Shown here in pieces: positions 43,420 through 51,711 of a DNA stretch of 60,229 nt. This stretch comes from an uncultured Acetatifactor sp. (GTDB lineage: Bacteria > Bacillota > Clostridia > Lachnospirales > Lachnospiraceae): positions 1-60,229 of the forward strand of contig CAJUFO010000019.1 of assembly GCA_910585615.1 (NCBI GenBank). Reading direction: 5' to 3'. The position numbers and the translations under genes are program-made. The first letter of the stretch is position 1, and each line of letters starts with the position of its first letter. The notes under the pieces were generated by a model. The model saw only the letters and a program-made list of their open reading frames with translations. It was not told the DNA's origin and made no database searches.

Positions 43420-46278
43420 TCAGGCAAGCTCCACTTCCACTTCAGCCAGCGCATAGGGTTCTACCTGGAAGGTGAGCTGGTTTCCGGAGACTTTCACGCC
43501 CGCCCCCTGCTCCTTTCCGAAGAGATTCACTGCTTTCGCCTCCGCCACATCGGACGCGAAGCGCAGGGCAATCTCCTCCTTCTCCGCCGCCGTCCCGTAG
43601 GCGCGGACCAGGATTTTCCCATCCTCCCCGGGCAGCACGGCGGAAATCACGCCGCTCTCTGTCCTGGCCCCGAGCAGGCTGCTCTCCATAGGCAGCGTCC
43701 CGGGGTGGGAGTTGGAGGGCTGGTAGAAGAGGCCGTGGTTGCAGGCCGTGGCCATCTGCTCCGCCTCTTTCGCATCCGGGCCGCAGGCGCCCAGCCACAG
43801 GGTGATGCTGTGGATGCCGCGTTCCGGATAGGGATCCGGGCTGGTGGAGCTGTTGATCAGGGTCAGCCCCAGCTGCCGCTTTGCCGCCCTGTAGCCGTAT
43901 TTGCTGTCGCTGACCAAAATCGCGCAGGGGCCTTCTCCCTGCCTGGCCAGGCCGTACTGCAGGCCGGGCACATCGTTGTTCAGGGCGCTCCTGCGGATAT
44001 AGCCCGCCGGGATGTCGTACTGATAGTCCACCGGCTCGTAAGCCAGGGGGATGCGGTAATCCAGGACCGGGATGATGTCGCTTCCCGCCTGGTTCCAGTC
44101 CACCTTCACGTCCATCCGCACCGCCGACTGGTGCCTGTCCAGGCTGTAGGTCGCCTCTATGGTGGAATCCGCCACCTTCCAGGTCGCTTTCACGCTCCCG
44201 CGCAGAGAGCCCTCCCCGCCGTCCGCCGTCTTCTCTATCCGCATGCAGCGGTCCACGGGAATCTGGCGGATATATCTGCCGATGTTCCAGGCGCTGGAGG
44301 TAGCGGTCTCCGTCTCGATGAAGGTGAAGCCCGCGCCTTCCTCCGCTCCCACCATCTCCGCGCCGGTGTCCTTGCGGCGCAGGGATGTGACACGGCCGGA
44401 GACGGCGGAAATTGTAACGGCTATCCGTTCGTTTTCAAGTGTGTAATCGTCAAACATTCCGGCCACATGCTCTGTCTCCTGCAGATAGACCGGATAGGTC
44501 TCCGGCTCCTTCTCGGAGAGCACCACCGTGGTATACCCAATGGCAGGCACCGTCACGTCCACCAGCACGCGGATGTATTTATGGTCCCAGTATTGCTGCA
44601 TCTGCTTATCCACCAGCTGGAACCCGATCTCCTTCCCCCCACAGTCCGTCACATGGAGCCTGCGCATATCCCCGGTCCAGTCCCAGACGGTGAGCTCCGC
44701 CACCTGGGTGCGCTCCCAGGCCAGGGTGTTGAAGACATGGAAAATCCTGGTTCGCCCGCTGCCACGCTCGGTGCTGGGCACGCCCACGAAGTTCTCGATG
44801 CCGTAGCCCGCTCCCGCGCCCTCGGACTGGCTGTAATAGGGATCCACATCCACTTTGATGGAAGACGTGTCGATCCTGCGGGCGATGGCGCCCATGGCGT
44901 TCTGGATCTGGGTGTTGGCCGTGGCCATGGAGGTCTGGAACAGCCCCATGGCGTGCTCCCTGGAATCCTGTACGCAGGAGCCGGTGAGGATGTCATGGAA
45001 ATGGGTGAACAGCACGTCCCGCCAGGCGTTCTCCATCTTCTCCTTGGCGAATCTGAAGCCCGTGAGCTTTCCCGCCAGGGCGGACATGGCCTCCGCGTCC
45101 AGCAGGGATGCCTCCAGCCTACGGTTCCCCCTCTTGATCCGGCTCTGGGTGGTATAGCAGCCGGGGGCGAAATAGTTCAGCTCCCGCTCCACCACGGGCA
45201 GCTTCTCCCAGACGCTCTCCGCCTCCTTGAAGAACTCCCGGAAGGTGCCGAACACTATCTCAGGGTAGATGGGCCACTCCATCATCTCCAGGGCCCGCTC
45301 CACGTCCCTTCTGGTGGGGCCGCCGCCATGGTCTCCCACGCCGTACACCGCCAGGCCCGTGCGCAGCCCGCAGCAGCGCCTGGCAAGCTCCGGAAGCCCC
45401 GCCGCCATATGGGGCGTCACCGCGCCGTTGTACCAGTTGGGCTCCCTGTAGGCCAGGACCTCCTTTCCCGAGGGCGCCTTGTAGCGGTAGAGGATCTCCT
45501 CCCCGCCGTTCCCCCGGCAGTGGTAATAATATTTCACCTCGCCGAAACGGTCGATCTCCGGCACGTTGGCGCTGTGGCCGAAGGTGTCCGGAGAGAAATC
45601 CACCTCCAGGTCACGGGCCCCCCATACCTTTTCCATGTACTCCTTGGTGTACTGGATATGGCGCAGCAGGGACTCGCCGGTGGGCATGTTCTTGTCCGTC
45701 TCCACCCAGGCGGAGGCGGTGACTTCCCAGCGCCCCTGCGCGATCCTGGCCTTGATCTCCTCCATGAGCTCCGGATCGTACTCCTCCACGATTTTGTACA
45801 CCGCGCCCTGGGACTGAGAGTACTTGAACTCCGGGTACTGGTCCATGATGTTCAGGATGGAGCGGAAAGTGGCCAGGGTCACCGCCACGGTCTCGTTGAA
45901 GCTCCACATCCAGTTCATGTCGATATGGGCATGGGCGGCCAGGATGAGCTTGTAGCTCTTGGCCTCCTCCGCCATGGGCGACAGGATCCCCTCCGCCGCC
46001 TCGCAGTCCTGATTGGTCAGCACGCCCTGTGCGTCCATCTTCCCCAGCAGGAAATCCAGCGCCTGCTCCAGCACGCCGTCATAGCGCCCGCCGTCCTCCT
46101 GGGAGACATGCAGGGCGAACTCCAGTTCGCTGACAATCCTGTTGTTGGCCTTGTTGGGACGCGTGATGTGCGCCTGCTCTTCTTTGGGCATGCCGAAGGT
46201 ATCCTCGTACCCTGTCTTCTCCCGGTTCCCACCGATGGATGTCTTTAGCTTTATGAATTTTTCAACAATCCCTGCCAT
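43420..46278 (-). CDS. GH38 alpha-mannosidase (second type)
   Basis: This 952-residue GH38 enzyme has metal ligands in AAHAHIDMNWMW (His118, Asp120), the nucleophile Asp231 in DFSPDTFGHSANVPEI, the VGDHGGGPTRRDVERALEM segment, and C-terminal beta-sandwich domains with VVLSEKEPETYPVYLQ. It differs throughout from the GH38 at 28304-31438, so the two probably cut different mannosyl linkages. GAGGAGG lies 5 bases before the ATG and a good minus-strand promoter lies about 60 bp upstream. It stands alone, convergent with the GntR/LacI-hybrid gene. No signal peptide. Confidence 0.95.
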   Translation of the reverse strand: MAGIVEKFIKLKTSIGGNREKTGYEDTFGMPKEEQAHITRPNKANNRIVSELEFALHVSQEDGGRYDGVLEQALDFLLGKMDAQGVLTNQDCEAAEGILSPMAEEAKSYKLILAAHAHIDMNWMWSFNETVAVTLATFRSILNIMDQYPEFKYSQSQGAVYKIVEEYDPELMEEIKARIAQGRWEVTASAWVETDKNMPTGESLLRHIQYTKEYMEKVWGARDLEVDFSPDTFGHSANVPEIDRFGEVKYYYHCRGNGGEEILYRYKAPSGKEVLAYREPNWYNGAVTPHMAAGLPELARRCCGLRTGLAVYGVGDHGGGPTRRDVERALEMMEWPIYPEIVFGTFREFFKEAESVWEKLPVVERELNYFAPGCYTTQSRIKRGNRRLEASLLDAEAMSALAGKLTGFRFAKEKMENAWRDVLFTHFHDILTGSCVQDSREHAMGLFQTSMATANTQIQNAMGAIARRIDTSSIKVDVDPYYSQSEGAGAGYGIENFVGVPSTERGSGRTRIFHVFNTLAWERTQVAELTVWDWTGDMRRLHVTDCGGKEIGFQLVDKQMQQYWDHKYIRVLVDVTVPAIGYTTVVLSEKEPETYPVYLQETEHVAGMFDDYTLENERIAVTISAVSGRVTSLRRKDTGAEMVGAEEGAGFTFIETETATSSAWNIGRYIRQIPVDRCMRIEKTADGGEGSLRGSVKATWKVADSTIEATYSLDRHQSAVRMDVKVDWNQAGSDIIPVLDYRIPLAYEPVDYQYDIPAGYIRRSALNNDVPGLQYGLARQGEGPCAILVSDSKYGYRAAKRQLGLTLINSSTSPDPYPERGIHSITLWLGACGPDAKEAEQMATACNHGLFYQPSNSHPGTLPMESSLLGARTESGVISAVLPGEDGKILVRAYGTAAEKEEIALRFASDVAEAKAVNLFGKEQGAGVKVSGNQLTFQVEPYALAEVEVELA

Positions 46279-46330
46279 AGCAACCTCCTCTGTATTATTT
46301 TGTATTGTTTGTTATAATATTTTTCGTTTT

Positions 46331-46358
46331 ATTATAGCATATCCATGCTCTTTTTCAA
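46331..46358 (-). promoter_or_regulatory. Promoter of the second GH38 gene
   Basis: On the minus strand TTGAAA (46353-46358), 16 bases, TATAAT (46331-46336), in an AT-rich stretch 50-80 bp before the GH38 start codon. Confidence 0.65.
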
Positions 46359-46500
46359 GCCTTTTTTGTGGCATTTATGCTTTTTTCCTGTTTTCTATTC
46401 AAATTTACTATAATTTTATATTGGTTTCAGTGTAGAACAGACATAGCAAATATGTCATATCGAACATTCGAAAGCAGCCGCGGACAGTCCGCCTGTTCCC

Positions 46501-47354
46501 TCAGCCGATCAGAACCTTCTTCCCCGCAAAGGCAAAACCGTATCTGCGGATTTTGTCCTCGGGGATTCCCTTTGCCAGGAGGCCCGCGGCATACTGCTTC
46601 TCCTCAGTCTGCCGCAGGGCTGCCTGTACCGTGTCCTCCAGGGTCTTCTCGCCCTTTTTCCTCGGATTGTGCATCTTGAATTCCAGGATAAACGCCGTCC
46701 TCCCGGTTCAGCGGCTCCAATATATACTGCTTAACGGTTATAATTTCCGAGCAACCCGACTGCATAACGCCAGCCATATGCGTTTAACCAGTGTAGTACG
46801 GTAAATTCTGGCGTTATGCAGTATAACATCGTAGCGTCCAAATCTGCTCTCGCGGTTGGAGGTGATTGTATATCTGCCCGCCAGCTCCACCATCAGGCCC
46901 AGGGCGAAGCCGTGGCAGAACTTTGATGATAGAATCATCTCTTCGATTCTATCATAGAAGCGCTCCGGCTCTGAGGCCTCCGATGACTCGCTTCCTGTGT
47001 CAAAGTAACTGAAGACCGCCATGGACACCCGGTTCATATACGCGTTCATGGCCTCCTCGTCCCCCTGCAGCAGCGCCTTTAGAAAATTGTTGAGGCGGAC
47101 TTCCTTGTTGGTCAGGGACAGTTCATAGTTCTCCTCCCCGTCCTCTATCATGTAGTTTTCCACCTTCAGGTAGCCGCTGGCCACCAGCCGGCTCCAGATG
47201 GCGTTCTCGTCCTGGTCAAGCTGGCTGAATACAATCTGCTCGTCTATCTTCGTATGGAGCCTCCCGCCCTCCAGCAGATTCTCCATGACCATCTTCACAT
47301 CCGGGCTCCCCTCCCGGATGAACTTCCCTGCAAGGCTGTTGGAGCTGGTGCCGA
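46501..47354 (-). pseudogene. AAA/PD-(D/E)XK nuclease pseudogene, N-terminally truncated and interrupted
   Basis: The fragment starts at GTSSNSLAGKFIREGSPDV (about 47354), continuing DVKMVMENLLEGGRLHTKID, then YTITSNRESRFGRYDVIL. The N-terminal AAA domain is missing, and the AraC gene abuts the break. After DVIL a 95-bp palindromic element (46727-46821) with a TATA duplication breaks the frame. On its other side the gene resumes as EPLNRED, then has a 2-bp deletion relative to the copy at 25625-25842, and ends with AAGLLAKGIPEDKIRRYGFA and KKVLIG. Three independent lesions show that it is dead. Family: PF09820/PF08011-type. Confidence 0.85.
46727..46821. mobile_element. 95-bp palindromic insertion element, copy A
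   Basis: The element begins CTGCTTAACGG and ends GTTATGCAG, and is flanked on both sides by TATA (46723-46726 and 46822-46825). Removing it with one TATA restores GATGT-TATA-TTGGAG, which reads Asp-Val-Ile-Leu-Glu in the interrupted gene, so it is a real insertion. Positions 46760-46773 (CTGCATAACGCCAG) pair perfectly with 46808-46821 (CTGGCGTTATGCAG). The left end can also pair with the same right strand. No coding capacity. Copy B is at 58138-58231. Confidence 0.8.
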
Positions 47355-47377
47355 TAGCCGAAGCATGGCACACTCCT

Positions 47378-48211
47378 TTATATCCTCTTGCACATTCCGT
47401 TTTTCGCCTTGTTCCGGTACTGCAGCGGCGTACAGCCGTAAGTCCCCCGGAACTGCCTGTCGAACAGGGACGCCTCCTTGAAGCCGCAGGACAGCGCCAC
47501 CTCCGTCACGGGCAGGCTGGTCTCCTCCAGCATCCCCGCTGCCATGCGCAGGCGGAAGGCCGTCAGGTACCGCTTGGGGGACTCCCCCACCTGCTGTCTG
47601 AAGATGCGGTACAGGTACGTGCGGTCTATCCCCACCGTCCGGGCAATCTCCGCCACGCCGATCTCATAGCCGAAGTTGTTATGGATGAAGTCCAGGGCAC
47701 GGTTCGCATAGTCCTGGGCCACCGTGCCCCCGGTGGGCTGCTTCGGCATCATATAGGACAATGCCAGATAGAGCCTGCCCAGCAGCATATAGCTGTTCAC
47801 GTCGCCGTGGCCGAAGGAATCCACAAGCTGCATCATCTCCCTGCGCAGCCGCCCGCCGCTCCTGTCCCGGTAGATGGGCGTCTCTTTCCCCAGGCCGCAT
47901 TCCCGCAGGATACCCGCCGCCGACCTGCCCCCGAAGCCGATCCAGCAGTATTCCCAGGGATCCTCCTGGTCTGCCTGGTAGCAGGTGGACTCCCCCGGCA
48001 GGATCAGGAAGCCCTGCCCCGGGCCTATCTCGTACCGCTCTCCCGCCCTGTCGTAATGCCCCTTGCCCGACAGAATCAGGTGGAACAGGAAATGGGGGCG
48101 CACCGCCGGCCCGAAGGAATGCCCCGGCCTGCACTTCTCCCAGCCGCAGAAGTAGAAGGCCAGCGCATCGCCGGACTTGATTTCCCGGTAATATTCTTTC
48201 AACTCTGCCAT
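47378..48211 (-). CDS. AraC-family regulator with cupin sensor domain
   Basis: In this 277-residue protein the N-terminal beta-rich AraC ligand domain (RPHFLFHLILSGKGHYDRAG, GPGQGFLILPGESTCY, DPWEYCWIGFGG) is followed by two helix-turn-helix motifs (GVAEIARTVGIDRTYLYRIF and PVTEVALSCGFKEASLFDRQ) ending GTYGCTPLQYRNKAK. The ATG at 48211 has AGGAGG 6 bases upstream; an ATG two codons earlier lies within that site, and the longer open frame is low-complexity. It is divergent from the GH4 gene, which it most likely activates in response to an alpha-galactoside or alpha-glucoside. Confidence 0.9.
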   Translation of the reverse strand: MAELKEYYREIKSGDALAFYFCGWEKCRPGHSFGPAVRPHFLFHLILSGKGHYDRAGERYEIGPGQGFLILPGESTCYQADQEDPWEYCWIGFGGRSAAGILRECGLGKETPIYRDRSGGRLRREMMQLVDSFGHGDVNSYMLLGRLYLALSYMMPKQPTGGTVAQDYANRALDFIHNNFGYEIGVAEIARTVGIDRTYLYRIFRQQVGESPKRYLTAFRLRMAAGMLEETSLPVTEVALSCGFKEASLFDRQFRGTYGCTPLQYRNKAKNGMCKRI

Positions 48212-48537
48212 AGACATCCTCCTGTCTCCGTCCGGCTGCCGGCATCTCCGCCTGCCGCCTTTTGTCGCCGCTTCCCCGCCATCTGCTGCCTGGCCGCCCG
48301 CCGCCTTTTGGCGCTGCCTCCCCGCCGTTTCGTGCCCGAGCCTCCATGTCTGCACGGTTCCCTTCCAGTATAGCCCGCCCCGTCCCCGATTGCAATCTCT
48401 TTCGCAAGGCGCCTGCAACATTTATACAATTTCTCGAAACATAATCCCTATCGCGCTTTCCCAAAAGGCGATATGATATCAGGTATAATGAAAAAATTTT
48501 ACGAATAGCCGCCCCGCCGCGGCGAAAGGAGCGAAAA
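48212..48537. promoter_or_regulatory. Divergent promoter region between AraC and GH4 genes
   Basis: TATAAT at 48484-48489 is the GH4 -10 box. No good -35 is seen at 16-18 bases, as expected for an activator-dependent promoter. GATAT-G-ATATC (48470-48480) sits immediately upstream. No gene is found in the region. Confidence 0.5.
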
Positions 48538-49860
48538 ATGCCTAAAATCACATTCATGGGAGCTGGCAGCACCGTGTTTGCCAGGAACGTGCTGGGGGAC
48601 TGCATGTGCACGCCCGCCCTGCGAGACAGCGACATCGCGCTTTACGACATCGACCCCAAGCGCCTGGAGGAGTCGGAGATCATCCTGAGCGCAATCAACA
48701 AAAACACCAATGAGGGCCGCGCCACGATACGCACCTACCTGGGCGTGGAGAACCGCAAGGAGGCCCTGCGGGGGGCGGACTTCGTGGTGGACGCCATCCA
48801 GGTAGGCCTCTATGAGCCCTGCACGGTCACGGACTTCGAGATTCCCAAGAAGTACGGCCTGCGCCAGACCATCGGCGACACCCTGGGGATAGGCGGCATC
48901 ATGCGGGCCCTGCGCACCATCCCTGTGCTGCGGGATTTTGCGGAGGATATGGAGGAGGTGTGCCCGAACGCCTTGTTCCTCAATTACACCAACCCCATGG
49001 CCATGCTCTCCGGCTATATGCAGCGCTACACCAATATCAAGACCGTAGGCCTCTGCCACAGCGTCCAGGTCTGCTCCGAAGGGCTCCTGAAGGGCCTGGG
49101 CATGGAGGACAAGCTGGAGGGCCGAAAGGAGCTCATCGCGGGCATCAACCATATGGCGTGGCTGCTGGAGATCTACGACAAGGACGGCAACGACCTGTAT
49201 CCGGAAATCAAGCGGCGCGCCGCGGAGAAGAACGGCACGGAGAAGCACACGGACATGGTGCGCTACGAGTACATACGCCGTCTGGGATACTACTGCACGG
49301 AATCCAGTGAGCACAACGCGGAGTACAATCCCTGGTTCATCAAGAGCCGCTGCCCGGAGCTGATCGACAAATTCAACATCCCTCTGGACGAGTATCCCCG
49401 CCGCTGCGTGAACCAGATTGCGGGCTGGGAGAAGGAAAAGAACGACATCCTGGCCGACGGCAAGGTCACCCATGACCGCACCAGAGAGTACGCTTCCTAC
49501 ATCATGGAGGCCGTGGTCACCGGCGTTCCCTACAAGATTGGCGGCAATGTGCTCAACGAGGGGCTGATTTCCAACCTGCCCGCGGACGCCTGCGTGGAGG
49601 TGCCCTGCCTGATCGACAACATGGGCGTGCATCCCTGCAAGGTGGGACGCCTGCCGGTGCAGCTGGCCGCCATGAACATGACCAATATCAATACCCAACT
49701 GATGACCATCGAGGCTGCCGTCACGAAGAAAAGAGAGGCCATCTACCAGGCCGCCATGCTGGACCCCCACACCGCGGCGGAGCTTTCCCTGGATGAGATC
49801 GTGGCCATGTGCGACGATCTGATTGAGGCACATGGGGATTATATGAAGGAGTATAAGTAG
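48538..49860 (+). CDS. GH4 alpha-galactosidase/alpha-glucosidase (MelA-like, NAD-dependent)
   Basis: This 440-residue GH4 enzyme has an N-terminal Rossmann fold with TFMGAGSTVFARN binding NAD, the metal/catalytic GLCHSVQ (Cys173, His174) and His205 in INHMAW. The CHSV form is typical of alpha-galactosidase/alpha-glucosidase members, whereas glucuronidases carry CHEV. GH4 enzymes hydrolyse glycosides by a redox mechanism needing NAD and Mn. AAAGGAG lies 6 bases before the ATG. It is cytoplasmic, divergent from an AraC regulator and followed by a terminator. No transporter is adjacent, so its substrate presumably enters by another system in the window. Confidence 0.93.
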   Translation: MPKITFMGAGSTVFARNVLGDCMCTPALRDSDIALYDIDPKRLEESEIILSAINKNTNEGRATIRTYLGVENRKEALRGADFVVDAIQVGLYEPCTVTDFEIPKKYGLRQTIGDTLGIGGIMRALRTIPVLRDFAEDMEEVCPNALFLNYTNPMAMLSGYMQRYTNIKTVGLCHSVQVCSEGLLKGLGMEDKLEGRKELIAGINHMAWLLEIYDKDGNDLYPEIKRRAAEKNGTEKHTDMVRYEYIRRLGYYCTESSEHNAEYNPWFIKSRCPELIDKFNIPLDEYPRRCVNQIAGWEKEKNDILADGKVTHDRTREYASYIMEAVVTGVPYKIGGNVLNEGLISNLPADACVEVPCLIDNMGVHPCKVGRLPVQLAAMNMTNINTQLMTIEAAVTKKREAIYQAAMLDPHTAAELSLDEIVAMCDDLIEAHGDYMKEYK

Positions 49861-49920
49861 GAAGCGCCGCAGAACAGGGCTGCTTGGAGCGTTGCTCCTG
49901 TGAAGGACTTTCCTATGATG

Positions 49921-49957
49921 CGACGGGCGGGAGGATTACCTTCCGCCCGTCGTTTTT
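49921..49957 (+). terminator. Terminator of the GH4 gene
   Basis: CGACGGGCGG (49921-49930) pairs with CCGCCCGTCG (49943-49952), extended by an inner AGG/CCT, and is followed by five T residues, 60 bp after the GH4 stop. Confidence 0.88.
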
Positions 49958-49998
49958 GCGGGGAGCTGGACTGGAGGTTGATTTCTTTTTATAGCAAA

Positions 49999-50448
49999 CA
50001 GGTGACGGGCGATCACGAGCGGTGGGAGCGGTTCTGCGCTGCGGTCAAAGGAGGCGATGCAGAGGCCGTGCAGGAGCTGTTCGGCGCGTTCCTTTCAGAG
50101 TCCATCAGCATCCGGGACACAGCGATGAGGAAAGCCAAGAAGGAGAACTTCTACCATGGCATGTTCCTGGGCCTGCTGAGGGCGGAGGGAAGCTGGATCG
50201 TAAAGTCCGAGTCCGGCACGGGCTACTCCGACATCCTCCTCATGGTTCCCCGCGAAAGGATCGGATGCGTCATCGAGGTGAAGTACGCTGAGAAAGGCGC
50301 CTTTGACGCGGCCTGCCGGGAGGCCATGGAGCAGATCGAGACCCATGAATATACCGAGCTGCTGCGGAGCGAGGGCATGGAGACAATCCATAAGTACGGC
50401 CTGGCCTGCTTCCGGAAGTCCTGCCGGGTGACGTATGAAAAGGAATAA
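49999..50448 (+). pseudogene. C-terminal fragment of an AAA/PD-(D/E)XK nuclease gene
   Basis: From QVTGDHERWERFCAAVKGGD through FYHGMFLGLLRAEGSWIVKS, GYSDILLMVPRERIGCVIEV and KYAEKGAF to KYGLACFRKSCRVTYEKE this is nearly identical to the end of the gene at 58526-60187. It keeps the nuclease Asp and Glu-x-Lys (YSDI, EVKYA) and the complete C-terminus that the long copy lacks. The N-terminal AAA part is absent; the open frame that leads into it passes through the GH4 terminator and is not homologous. Orientation is direct relative to the long copy, so the two could recombine across about 8 kb. Confidence 0.85.
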
Positions 50449-50483
50449 AGGGTGGCGGAAAGTTCGGCGCAGTCAGGGAAAGG

Positions 50484-51550
50484 TCAGAGATTAATGATTT
50501 TCGCCTGGCTGCGGTAGGCCATGGGAGTCATCTCGTAGTATTTCTTGAACGTCTTGTAGAAATAGCTGATGTCCGTATATCCCGTGTGCAGCATGATTTC
50601 CTCCACGCTGAGCCCGGAGTTGCGCAGCATGACGCCCGACTGCTTCATCCGGAACTCCCGCAGCAGAAAGGTCAGCGAATGTCCTGTCTCCCTTTTGATA
50701 TACCGGGAGAGATAGCTTTCGCTTTTATGGAAATGCTCCGCCAGGGAAGAGAGGGTGATGGTACTGTAGTTCTCTCGGATATAGCGGATGATGATGGGCA
50801 GCTTGTCGCCGGCCATCCTGCCCTGCTTCAGGGATACCATCCTGTCTTGATAATAGCTCAGGGCATAGGCCAGAAAGGCCATGGTATGGCTTACCAGCAG
50901 GAAATTGCTGCTGGGGAGCCTCCTCTCCAGGGCCTCGAACATGTCCAGCACATAGCGCTTCAGCCGCTTATCCGGGGCACAGCGGAACCATATCACGCTG
51001 CTCTCATCCCTGCCGTACAGCACTTTCCAGAAAAACCGGGACAGCACCTCCGACTCTGTCAACAGCGTAGAAAAGGCATTCTCAAAGGTGCTGATTCGGA
51101 TGACGATATTGACTACGGCATCATCATCATGAAAGGAGAAAATGGTCTGCTCCACATCCGGCGGCACGATGATGAAGTTCCCCGCTGTCAGCGTCTGCCG
51201 ACCGCCGTTCTTTGCGTAAAAGAAGCATTCCCCGTTCAGTACGCAGGTTATCTTGATGAATTTCAGATGATGCCAGAAGGGCGGACAGTATCTGGCATTC
51301 AGGAAGACGTTCACGTCCGCTCCCTCCATGATATAGCTTTCCGACAGCTCCTCCTGCATATCCGAGGGCGGGGCTTCCGGCACCTGGATACCCCCCGGAT
51401 GCCCTGCTGGTATATTTCGTTGAATTCCTGCCAGGTATGGTATCTGTATCTCTCCGCATCATACCAGCAGGGTGCGGCCTGGAACAGAATCTTGTACTGC
51501 TGCTCGGCAGGGCTCAATGCATAGCGCTTTTCAACGGTTGTCTCTTCCAT
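50484..51550 (-). pseudogene. AraC-family regulator split by a C6-tract frameshift (possibly phase-variable)
   Basis: The real start appears to be the ATG at 51550 with AGGAGG 9 bases upstream: MEETTVEKRYALSPAEQQYK, then WQEFNEIYQQGIRG. At six C residues on the plus strand (51391-51396) the frame is lost; one more base would join it to GIQVPEAPPSDMQEELSESY and the rest. The downstream frame has the cupin part YCPPFWHHLKFIKITCVLNG and two HTHs, LSSLAEHFHKSESYLSRYIK and SVEEIMLHTGYTDISYFYKT. Translation from the in-frame GTG at 51383 could still yield a 299-residue near-complete AraC. It lies upstream of nothing on its own strand except the dead fragment, and just after the rhamnosidase operon it probably controls. 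Confidence 0.7.
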
Positions 51551-51711
51551 AGCTTGAATCCTCCTGAATTCTGCGTCCACGCAATCTCCCAGACACGATT
51601 TCGTCTGGGGCGGGCATTCCGGACATCGGCCCGGCCTGACGCGCCAATGCCGGTTCCGCCCCATAATCCGCCTTAAATGCCGTTACAGGCACAGCCCGGT
51701 TCCTGGCGCTT

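Noticed and set aside
43225..46248. 1007-codon open frame on the plus strand opposite the GH38 gene
   Set aside because: It is the antisense shadow of a GC-rich GH38 gene; the translation is Pro/Arg/His/Gly-rich without motifs and has no ribosome binding site.
49900..49998. N-terminal extension of the AAA/nuclease fragment (MKDFPMMRRAGG...)
   Set aside because: It runs through the GH4 terminator and has no similarity to the full-length copy.
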